Source: Paractinoplanes toevensis
GTDB lineage: Bacteria; Actinomycetota; Actinomycetes; Mycobacteriales; Micromonosporaceae
Assembly (NCBI RefSeq): GCF_018332695.1
Contig: NZ_BOQN01000043.1
Location: 1-34,462 of the forward strand
Reading direction: 5' to 3'
Length of the DNA stretch: 34,462 nucleotides
Of the stretch, positions 23,366-29,178 are shown piece by piece (positions within the stretch are counted from its first letter, which is position 1; each line of letters begins with the position of its first letter). The notes below the pieces were generated by a model. It did not search any database, was not told the DNA's origin, and saw only the letters and a program-made list of their open reading frames with translations. The translations under genes and the position numbers were made by a program.

Positions 23366-24214
23366 GTGAGCGTCGACAGCAACGAACGGCAGCGCCACCT
23401 GCCGGCCGGGCGCAAGGCCCAGCTGGCCGCCTACGTCGCCGAAACCGGCCAGGTCACCGTCGGTGAGCTGGCCGAACGCTTCGGCGTCTCGATCGACACG
23501 GTCCGCCGCGACCTGGACCAGCTGGCCGCCGAGGGCAGCCTGGTGCGCACCTACGGCGGCGCCGTCAGCCTGACCACCGTCTCCCGCACCGACCGGGCCG
23601 TCGACCAGCGGCTCAGCGTCCAGGAGCAGGAGAAGGAGAAGATCGCGGCGCTGGCCGCGGGCCTGGTCCAGGACGGCTCCACCATCATGATCAACGGTGG
23701 CACGACCACCCTCGCCCTGGCCCGCAACCTGGGCCAGCACCGCGACCTGACGGTGGCCACCAACAACCTGCTGGTGCCGGGCGCACTGCCGGCCACCGCG
23801 GTCCGCGACATCTACATCTTCGGCGGCGCGGTGCGCGCCCTGACCCTGGCCACCATCGGCCCGGTCAGCTTCCGCGCCAACACCGGCGCCGACCTCGACA
23901 TCAGCTGCGACCTGGCGCTGATCGGCGTCGGCGCGGTCTCGGCCGACGCCGGCTACACGACGAGCAACCTGGCCGAGGCCGCGATGATGCAGGAAATGAT
24001 CTCGCGAGCCGCCCGGGTGGCGATCCTCGCCGACACCTCCAAGTTCGGCCGGCGCTTGTTCGCCCAGGTCTCCGAGCTGGCCGCCGCCGACTACCTGATC
24101 ACCGACAGCGCGCCACCGCCCGACCTGCGCGAGGCCCTCGACGCGAACGGCGTGGAGCTGCTCATCCCCACGGCAGGCGCGACCGCTCCTGCCAGTAGGC
24201 GGCAGACGGCATAG
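23366..24214 (+). CDS. DeoR/GlpR family transcriptional regulator
   Basis: 282 residues from the GTG at 23366, 4 nt after AAGGGGGA; an upstream in-frame ATG at 23282 lacks support. The N-terminal winged helix is clear: RKAQLAAYVAETGQVTVGELAERF, then GVSIDTVRRDLDQLAAEGSLVRTYGGA. The C-terminal DeoRC sensor (isomerase-like fold) has DGSTIMINGGTTTLALA and ADTSKFGRRLF, which bind phosphorylated sugars in this family. It is divergent from the sugar operon and so probably represses it, with a pathway sugar phosphate as inducer. Its last 53 bp overlap the convergent aldo/keto reductase gene. Confidence 0.92.
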   Translation: MSVDSNERQRHLPAGRKAQLAAYVAETGQVTVGELAERFGVSIDTVRRDLDQLAAEGSLVRTYGGAVSLTTVSRTDRAVDQRLSVQEQEKEKIAALAAGLVQDGSTIMINGGTTTLALARNLGQHRDLTVATNNLLVPGALPATAVRDIYIFGGAVRALTLATIGPVSFRANTGADLDISCDLALIGVGAVSADAGYTTSNLAEAAMMQEMISRAARVAILADTSKFGRRLFAQVSELAAADYLITDSAPPPDLREALDANGVELLIPTAGATAPASRRQTA

Positions 24215-25070
24215 CCAGATATTTCCACCGCACCGGGTCGGTCCCGATCTCCGTCGCGCGCAGGTTCGACGCGAGCTGTCCCGCGGTCGCTGCCCCGGAC
24301 AGCACGATCGTCGCCCAGGGCTGACCCAGCGCCGCCGCCAGCGCCACGACGTCACCGGGCGCGTGCTCCCCCACCGCGAGCCGCCCGTTGGCCAGCGCCT
24401 CCTTCACGATCACCACGCACCCCGCGTCGTGCGCCTCGGCGAGGGCCGGCCCGGCGCTGGGCTCGAGCAGATTCCAGGTCGCCTGCACGCTGCGAAACAG
24501 CGGCTCACCCCCCACCGTCACAGCGAGCGCAGCCCGGATCGCCTCGGCCTGGGCCGGCCCGCTCGTCGACAGCCCGACCGTGACACCGAGCCCCGCCAGC
24601 CGGGCGTGCAGCTCCCGGTCGTGCAGGGCCGGGCTGTCCGGGGTCACCGAGTGGATCTGATAGAGGTCGAGCCGCTCCCCCAGCAGCTCCCGCGTCTCCC
24701 CGAGCTGCCGCTCGAAGGTGGCGACGCCGTGGTCCTTGACCTCGTGCACGTCGGCGTCGATCCGCCACCCGGCGGTGTAGGTGTAACCCCACTTGCTCCC
24801 GACCACGACATCGGTGACCTCCGGCCGCTCCCGAAGCCACTGCCCCAGAAACTCCTCGGCCCGCCCATAGGACCGGGCAACATCAAAATACCGAACCCCT
24901 TCCGCGTACGCCCGATCGAGCAGTTCGTGCGCCCGCCCCCGCATAGCCTCCACCGACCGGTCGGCGGGCAGATCCGCGGCCCGGCCGAGGTTGATGTAGC
25001 CCGGCCGCCCCACCGCCGCCAGCCCCAGCCCGACCCGGGACCCCAGCGCGAGCCGCTCCACGATCTCCAT
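24162..25070 (-). CDS. Aldo/keto reductase
   Basis: 302 residues from the ATG at 25070, with a GGGGGC stretch just upstream. The AKR tetrad is present: Asp63 and Tyr68 (YFDVARSYGRAEEFLG), Lys93 (VVGSKWGY) and His140 (LDLYQIHS). The fold is a TIM barrel using NAD(P)H. The chain is slightly short for the family. The substrate is unknown. Its place next to the sugar locus would fit a sugar or aldehyde reductase, but it is on the convergent side of deoR and not in the operon. A 22-bp tandem duplication abuts its start. Confidence 0.88.
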   Translation of the reverse strand: MEIVERLALGSRVGLGLAAVGRPGYINLGRAADLPADRSVEAMRGRAHELLDRAYAEGVRYFDVARSYGRAEEFLGQWLRERPEVTDVVVGSKWGYTYTAGWRIDADVHEVKDHGVATFERQLGETRELLGERLDLYQIHSVTPDSPALHDRELHARLAGLGVTVGLSTSGPAQAEAIRAALAVTVGGEPLFRSVQATWNLLEPSAGPALAEAHDAGCVVIVKEALANGRLAVGEHAPGDVVALAAALGQPWATIVLSGAATAGQLASNLRATEIGTDPVRWKYLAMPSAAYWQERSRLPWG

Positions 25071-25071
25071 G

Positions 25072-25115
25072 CCCCCATCAAACACGCACGCCGCCCCCAT
25101 CGAACACGCACGCCG
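25072..25115. repeat. 22-bp tandem duplication upstream of the aldo/keto reductase
   Basis: Units 25072-25093 and 25094-25115 are identical except for one base (A or G at unit position 9). The repeat occupies the ribosome-binding and leader region of the reductase gene and may be a recent slippage product. Confidence 0.75.
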
Positions 25116-25188
25116 CGCCAAGCCCGCCCAGCCATCAGGGACCGCTCCACCACGATCACCGCCTCGCCCCACCGCCGCGGCCCTCTGT

Positions 25189-25241
25189 GTGGACCTTGCG
25201 AAGTTCCTGTTCGGAGCAGACGCCTACGCCACAAGGTCCAC
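25189..25241. terminator. Hairpin downstream of the TrmO-like gene
   Basis: GTGGACCTTG (25189-25198) pairs perfectly with CAAGGTCCAC (25232-25241) across a 33-nt loop. It lies about 50 bp beyond the stop of the trmO-like gene (25293, minus strand) and before the reductase gene. It is a candidate terminator without a T-run. Confidence 0.45.
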
Positions 25242-25292
25242 GTCTCAGCCGGCAGTCCCTCAGCGTGCGGGCCCGGCGTCTTCGTGTGCCGG

Positions 25293-25760
25293 TTACGGCT
25301 GGAAGTACTCGGACATCAGCTCACTGACCCATTCCGGTTGCCGGACGTCCGCCGGGAGAAACTCCACGATCGCCGGCTTGAGGTCGATGACCGGCGTGCC
25401 CGTGACCGCGTCCAGCCCGACCACCGTCAGCTCCCGGCCGCGCACCGATTCGATGGCGCAGCAGGTAACCCCGATGCGGTTGGGCCGGCGGGGGCCACGC
25501 CCGGCGAAAATGCCAACGGGCGGCAGGTCGGGGCGGCCACGGTAGGGCCGGGGTTCCCGGAAGTCGCCGTCCGCCGGAAACTGGTCGAAGACGAACAGCA
25601 CCTCCACGTGCGAGAAACCCTCGAGCCCCTGCAGGCACGAGTCACCAAAGCGCGCGTCGACGGTGATAGTGCTGCGAACGGCACCCCAGTTGTCCGTGTG
25701 CTGAATGTCCGTCCGCTCGTTCCGAACCGTACCGATCGAGCTGATCTCAAAGCTGAGCAC
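25293..25760 (-). CDS. TrmO/TsaA-like tRNA t6A37 N6-methyltransferase family protein
   Basis: 155 residues, the usual core length. The beta-barrel signature runs from ISSIGTVRNERTD through FSHVEVLFVFDQF to the SAM-binding region GIFAGRGPRRPNRIGVTCCAIESV and the end DAVTGTPVIDLKPAI. TrmO methylates N6-threonylcarbamoyladenosine at tRNA position 37. The motif here is GIFAGRGPRRPN where characterised members read GIFATRSxxRPN, so the Thr-Arg-Ser step is altered and the tRNA substrate is not certain. The GTG start at 25760 has AGGCTA (TAGCCT on the minus strand, 25772-25767) 6 nt upstream and looks leaderless. Confidence 0.82.
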   Translation of the reverse strand: MLSFEISSIGTVRNERTDIQHTDNWGAVRSTITVDARFGDSCLQGLEGFSHVEVLFVFDQFPADGDFREPRPYRGRPDLPPVGIFAGRGPRRPNRIGVTCCAIESVRGRELTVVGLDAVTGTPVIDLKPAIVEFLPADVRQPEWVSELMSEYFQP

Positions 25761-26139
25761 GTGGGCAGGCTAGCCGACAGCGCCGCCCCGGTCAGTCCCA
25801 CCAGAGCGCCAGAAGCCGCATCCCTCAGCCACCGCGCAGGCCGGCGGGCCAAGCCCGGTTGCCACGCCGATCACCTCGCCCAGGTGCTTGAGGCGACCCA
25901 CGGACCACGAGCGCTACCCGGACGGCGTCGGCCCACTCGCGCGCGTCCGGCCGCACCCCCGAAAGGGCATTGTTAGGCGCCGCCGAATTACCTTTCACGC
26001 CCCGAATGACCCATTCCTAGATTGCCCAGCAAGTGAGGACACCTTTCTTCCGAGAACGGCTCCGATAGCTTCGAGGGCGAACGCTGCCAGCCTTTCCACG
26101 GTAATCATTCCGGCAGCGGTAATGCGCTCCGGGCGCGCG
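25761..26139. other. Stretch without a convincing gene
   Basis: Apart from the TrmO-like promoter, I see no clear gene in this stretch. From about 25970 the GC content drops visibly. A minus-strand frame ending at 25995 contains MITVERLAAFALEAIGAVLG and then RKVSSLAGQSRNGSFGA, which reads more like protein than its surroundings. It has no ribosome site and no recognised relative. It may be the tail of a lost gene. Confidence 0.4.
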
Positions 26140-26381
26140 TCATGACGGGACGAGGTCGTATCCGCCGGCGAGACGGTTGTCTCGGATCGACGGCGCCCGG
26201 TGCCCTCGGCGGAAGGTCGGGCGATCGATATCGCCGGACGGACGTCCACCGGGCGGCGGCCGGGCCCGCCCGGCGTGACGGCATCGGCCGGCCTCCGCAC
26301 GACGACGTCGGTCGGTGGCCCTGGTCCGGCACGTGGGCTCACTCCGGTCAGCGCGGTCTGCGCGGCCGGTGCCATGCGCTT

Positions 26382-26525
26382 GGCGCACGGGCTGGACCCG
26401 GCACACAGACTCGACCCAACGAACACGCTCGGCCCGGCGCACAGGCTCGGGCCGGCGCACAGGCTCGACCCGACGCCCAGGCTCAGCCCCGCGGACAGGC
26501 TGGACCCGGCGCGTGGACTCGGCGA
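26382..26525. repeat. 18-bp minisatellite, about eight units
   Basis: Degenerate tandem units of GGCGCACAGGCTCGACCC start at 26382, 26400, 26418, 26436, 26454, 26472, 26490 and 26508. Units 4 and 5 are the most alike, and the flanking ones are more diverged. Because 18 is a multiple of 3, every frame gives a hexapeptide repeat: EPVRRA-like on the minus strand in the restored gene frame, and AHRLDP-like on the plus strand. Confidence 0.85.
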
Positions 26526-26785
26526 GCGTTGCGGCTTCCGGCCGGCTCGCCGCAGCCGACTGCCCGGCCAGGACAGGCCCTCCCGCCGGCCGGTTGGCGC
26601 CGGAGGGCGGGTCACTCACGGCCGGTACCTCGTCATTCGACGCCGCGGGAGACGGCCGCTGCACACAGGTCGCGTCATCCGGCCAGATCAGCGGCGGGAC
26701 AGCCTCGGCAAGATCATGTAGACCCGCCTCCGCACACCGGCGGGAGCAACCGTTCGAGCGGCACAACTTCTGCGCGTGCCGCCGA

Positions 26786-26808
26786 ACAAGGCCCAAACAA
26801 GGCCCCAA
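26786..26808. repeat. 11-bp tandem duplication causing a frameshift
   Basis: ACAAGGCCCAA (26786-26796) is followed directly by ACAAGGCCCCAA (26797-26808). Deleting the first copy joins two reading frames of the minus strand into one. Confidence 0.75.
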
Positions 26809-26933
26809 CGCCGCCGACGCGCATGATCGCGACGGAACTCCTCCTTCTCTGCCGAATAGTTGCGCGCTTTCGTGCGATCCCGCATAGCAACAGTCTGAGG
26901 CCGGGTGAATAACTGAAGCTGCTGGTACCGCAT

Positions 26934-27194
26934 GGATACATTCTCCCGCACCCGGCGCACCATTCACCAATAGAGGAAGATGCCAACCTCAGAAACCCGT
27001 CCGGAACCGGATGAGACAGTTGCTTGACCGATCATCGAGACAATTCCCGAATGGGAGGATCTGGACGTATGGATGTCGACCGGCCGGCGCGGCTGCGATG
27101 CCGGTGATCTCGGCGATGGTCGTATGCCGGCGCGACCTGGCCGACGGTAGAAGCGTCGCGAGCCGCATCTGGGTGCTTGCCCCGGCCCCGTAGG
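26934..27194. other. Intergenic stretch without a recognisable gene
   Basis: It contains the leader of the broken basic-protein gene (26934-26960) and otherwise short frames with mixed codon use. A minus-strand stretch near 27060-27170 encodes MRLATLLPSARSRRHTTIAE with no known relative; I do not call it a gene. Confidence 0.4.
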
Positions 27195-27711
27195 GCTCAG
27201 GCCGCTGGATTGAAGGTGATCCCGGCCGGCATCGCCTCAGTGAGCAGGCTGACGAAGTTGGCGTCCTTCAGGCCGAAGTTGGCGCTGCCGAAGTCGTAGT
27301 TGCTCAGCGTGTCGCGGGTGCTTGTGGACGGGAAGCCGGTCCAGCCGACCAAAGACGGATACTGCCAGGCGCCGTACGCGTCTCCAGCGGCTCATCGCCG
27401 CTGTTGGCCAGGCGGAAGTCGTGGGTGCCGGCGCCGTCCTTGTGGTAGACGATCTTCGGGTGGTTGCCGGTCCAGATCACGCTGGTCGAGGGGTAGATGT
27501 TGAAGTCGCCGTGGGCCGAGGTGGCGACGTATTCGGCCGCGTCGTTCTGCACCCAGACCAGTACGTGTTCCCAGTCGTGGCGGTGGCCGCCGATCGAGCT
27601 GTTCGCCAGCGCCTGGTCCTTCTCGAAGTACAGGCCGTACGCGACGGCGCACCAGCCGCAAATATCAATGTCTATCGATGGCGGTATGACCCGTTCGTGA
27701 TCTCCGGCCAA
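27195..27711 (-). pseudogene. NPP1/NLP-type necrosis-inducing protein, truncated and frameshifted
   Basis: The minus strand encodes AVAYGLYFEKDQALANSSIG, then GHRHDWEHVLVWVQNDAAEY and IVYHKDGAGTHDFRLANSGDEP. GHRHDWE (27588-27568) is the hallmark heptapeptide of NLPs, where His, Asp and Glu coordinate the metal needed for membrane attack. Near 27380-27392 the frame breaks. The next frame resumes exactly in register of the family: GDAYGAWQYPSLVGWTGFPS, then NYDFGSANFGLKDANF and AMPAGITFNPAA before a stop at 27197-27195. The N-terminal ~90 residues, with signal peptide and the first cysteines, are absent, and upstream sequence belongs to the divergent phosphatase promoter. NLPs are secreted cytolysins of oomycetes, fungi and some bacteria. 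Here only a relic remains. Confidence 0.82.
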
Positions 27712-27724
27712 TCACGGCGATAAC

Positions 27725-27730
27725 TACCGT
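27725..27730 (+). promoter_or_regulatory. Leaderless -10 of the HAD phosphatase gene
   Basis: TACCGT ends 6 nt before the ATG at 27737, with no ribosome-binding sequence in between. Confidence 0.4.
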
Positions 27731-27736
27731 GACGGC

Positions 27737-28312
27737 ATGCGAGATGCCCTGCGCCGCGGCGCCGTCGTGGTCGCCATCGTCACCGGCAGCGCGTTGCCCA
27801 CCCCGATGGCGAACGCGGCCGCTTCCCTGCCTCCGATCGAGACCTGGCTCGCCGACGTCACCGCCGTGACCGATCAGGCCGACGCCTACCTGGACGACCG
27901 GTTGCCGGACAGCGGGGTCAAGGCCGCCATCGTGCTGGACATCGACAACACCGCACTGGAGAGCGCCTACCAGGGCGAGGTGTGGCCGCCGGCCACCCCG
28001 TCGGTGCTGGAGCTGACCCGGCAGGCGCAGGCGCTGGGCGCCGCGGTGTTCTTCGTGACCAACCGGCCCGACATCCTGGCGCCCTGGACGGCGAGCAACC
28101 TGTCCGCGGCCGGCTACACCTGGGTCAAGCTCTACCAGCGGCCCACCTTCAGCCTCGACTCGGCGCAGACGGTCAAGACGAACTTCCGCATCAAGATCGA
28201 GTCGGCCGGCTACACGATCGTCGCGAACGTCGGCAACAACGACAGCGACCTCGCGGGCGGCCACGCCGAGCGCACGTTCAAGCTCCCCGACTACGACGGC
28301 CAGCTGGACTAG
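27737..28312 (+). CDS. Secreted HAD-type acid phosphatase
   Basis: 191 residues. A signal peptide (RRGAVVVAIVTGSALPTPMANA-A, written here in outline) spans residues 1-27. The HAD motifs follow: VLDIDNTALES with nucleophile Asp68 and Asp70, VFFVTNRPD as motif II, KTNFRIKIESAGY supplying the Lys, and NVGNNDSDLAGG as the acidic motif. This fits the PF03767 acid phosphatase group, which is short here. It should hydrolyse phosphomonoesters outside the cytoplasm using Mg2+. It is convergent with the SRPBCC gene, whose stop overlaps it by 4 bp. Confidence 0.85.
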   Translation: MRDALRRGAVVVAIVTGSALPTPMANAAASLPPIETWLADVTAVTDQADAYLDDRLPDSGVKAAIVLDIDNTALESAYQGEVWPPATPSVLELTRQAQALGAAVFFVTNRPDILAPWTASNLSAAGYTWVKLYQRPTFSLDSAQTVKTNFRIKIESAGYTIVANVGNNDSDLAGGHAERTFKLPDYDGQLD

Positions 28313-28779
28313 GTGAACAGTCCGGCGTAGCGGTCCAGGTAGAGCGGCCAGCCCTGGTCGTGACCGACGCCGTCGCGAACTGATTCCCATCCGGGGCCGT
28401 GCCGATCCAGATGACGGTGCTCCAGCTCGACCCGGGTCCGCCCGGGTGTCTCGGCGATGAACCGTACTTCGACCTCGCTGGTGTTGTCCGGGTCCTGTTC
28501 GATCTGCCAGGTCGGTCCGATGTCCCAGCTGAACACGACCCGGTGCGGCGGGTCGAAGGCCAGGATCCGCGCCCATCGGCACTCGCTGCCGTCCTCGCCT
28601 CGGTCGTAGATGTGCCCGCCGACCTTCGGTTCGAACACCGTCGCCACGATCGGCGACCGCAGCAGGTTGTGCTCGCGCGGCTTGAACTCACCGAACCGTT
28701 GCGTGAACACGTCGAAGGCCTGCTCGATGGACGCGTCGACAACGACCTGCCGGCGTACGACCATGTCGGTCTCGGTCAT
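28309..28779 (-). CDS. SRPBCC (AHSA1/START-like) domain protein
   Basis: 156 residues from the ATG at 28779. The domain has the helix-grip pattern of AHSA1-like proteins: VVRRQVVVDASIEQAFDVFT, GGHIYDRGEDGSECRWARIL, DPPHRVVFSWDI, and VEVRFIAETPGRTRVELEH, ending GWPLYLDRYAGLF. Such proteins bind a hydrophobic ligand in the central cavity. The start overlaps the ArsR stop by 4 bp; ArsR-AHSA1 pairs are very common and usually form one autoregulated operon. Confidence 0.88.
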   Translation of the reverse strand: MTETDMVVRRQVVVDASIEQAFDVFTQRFGEFKPREHNLLRSPIVATVFEPKVGGHIYDRGEDGSECRWARILAFDPPHRVVFSWDIGPTWQIEQDPDNTSEVEVRFIAETPGRTRVELEHRHLDRHGPGWESVRDGVGHDQGWPLYLDRYAGLFT

Positions 28780-29099
28780 GATTTCTCCTCGTCCGGATGC
28801 CCGGCGACGTCCTGAAAGGCGTCCAGCGCGCGGGCCCAATAGGTGTCGAGTTGATCGCGCAGAGCGGCAACTCCCGCCGGGTTCAGCCGATAGATGCGCC
28901 GCGCACCGGCCGCCCGGTCGGTCACCAGCCCGGCTTCCTTCAACACCTTGAGGTGCTGCGACACCGCGGGACGGCTGATCGGCAGTGCCTCGGCCAGCTC
29001 GCCGACCGCCCGCGGCCGCTCGGCCAGGCACTCGACGATGGCTCGGCGCGTCGGATCACCCAGGGCGTCCCACCCGTCCGCCGGTCGGTAAGTCTCCAC
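28776..29099 (-). CDS. ArsR family winged-helix regulator
   Basis: 107 residues. It opens METYRPADGWDALGDPTRRAIVECLAE-like (shown in part) and has the HTH AVGELAEALPISRPAVSQHL, with the wing near DRAAGARRIYRLNPAG. It lacks the Cys pair of metal sensors, so it belongs to the non-metal ArsR group linked to SRPBCC partners. The GTG start at 29099 has TAGCTT (minus strand 29112-29107) 7 nt upstream and no Shine-Dalgarno. It is co-transcribed with the SRPBCC gene. Confidence 0.9.
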   Translation of the reverse strand: METYRPADGWDALGDPTRRAIVECLAERPRAVGELAEALPISRPAVSQHLKVLKEAGLVTDRAAGARRIYRLNPAGVAALRDQLDTYWARALDAFQDVAGHPDEEKS

Positions 29100-29106
29100 G
29101 AACGGT

Positions 29107-29123
29107 AAGCTACGACTAACGTA
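29107..29123. promoter_or_regulatory. arsR promoter with small dyad
   Basis: TAGCTT on the minus strand is the leaderless -10 of arsR. Overlapping it, TACG-ACTAA-CGTA (29111-29123) is a 4-bp-arm inverted repeat that may be the autoregulatory ArsR site. Confidence 0.4.
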
Positions 29124-29166
29124 ATTGCCTCACAAGTACCCACTTTGTTTACTATGCAACTCTTTG

Positions 29167-29172
29167 TATGGT
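29167..29172 (+). promoter_or_regulatory. Leaderless -10 of the dienoyl-CoA reductase gene
   Basis: TATGGT stands 6 nt before the GTG at 29179. The 79 bp between arsR and this gene are AT-rich compared with the rest of the window. Confidence 0.45.
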
Positions 29173-29178
29173 GGCGAG

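Larger units (their letters stand above)
26140..26933 (-). pseudogene. Unknown basic protein gene frameshifted by an 11-bp duplication
   Basis: From the ATG at 26933 (GGGAGA 8 nt upstream) the frame reads MRYQQLQLFTRPQTVAMRDR, then TKARNYSAEKEEFRRDHARR and RRWGL. It then shifts at 26786-26808, where ACAAGGCCCAA is followed by a near copy, and stops at 26688. Removing the 11-bp copy continues the protein as LVRRHAQKLCRSNGCSRRCAEAG, a sensible Cys/His-containing helix, in a frame open to 26140 (about 260 residues in all). The C-terminal half includes eight hexapeptides of the type E-P-V-R-R-A from the minisatellite. I do not recognise the family. The N-terminal motif is basic and helical, perhaps nucleic-acid binding. 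Confidence 0.55.

Noticed and set aside
26382..26525. Possible CRISPR array
   Set aside because: Units are contiguous 18-bp tandem repeats without unique spacers, and no cas genes are nearby.
25995..26615. 206-codon minus-strand frame through the minisatellite, ending MITVERLAAFALEAIGAVLG...
   Set aside because: Most of it is repeat-driven. There is no ribosome site, promoter or known domain. The last 40 codons look protein-like, but I cannot support a gene.
26200..26721. Plus-strand frame with AHRLDP hexapeptide repeats
   Set aside because: G/C-rich third positions come from the repeat itself. No start signal or homology is visible, and the opposite strand has the better supported (broken) gene.
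27011..27193. Short plus-strand frame and a minus-strand stretch MRLATLLPSARSRRHTTIAE
   Set aside because: Neither has a ribosome site, a -10 box in position, or a family match; treated as noncoding or relic.
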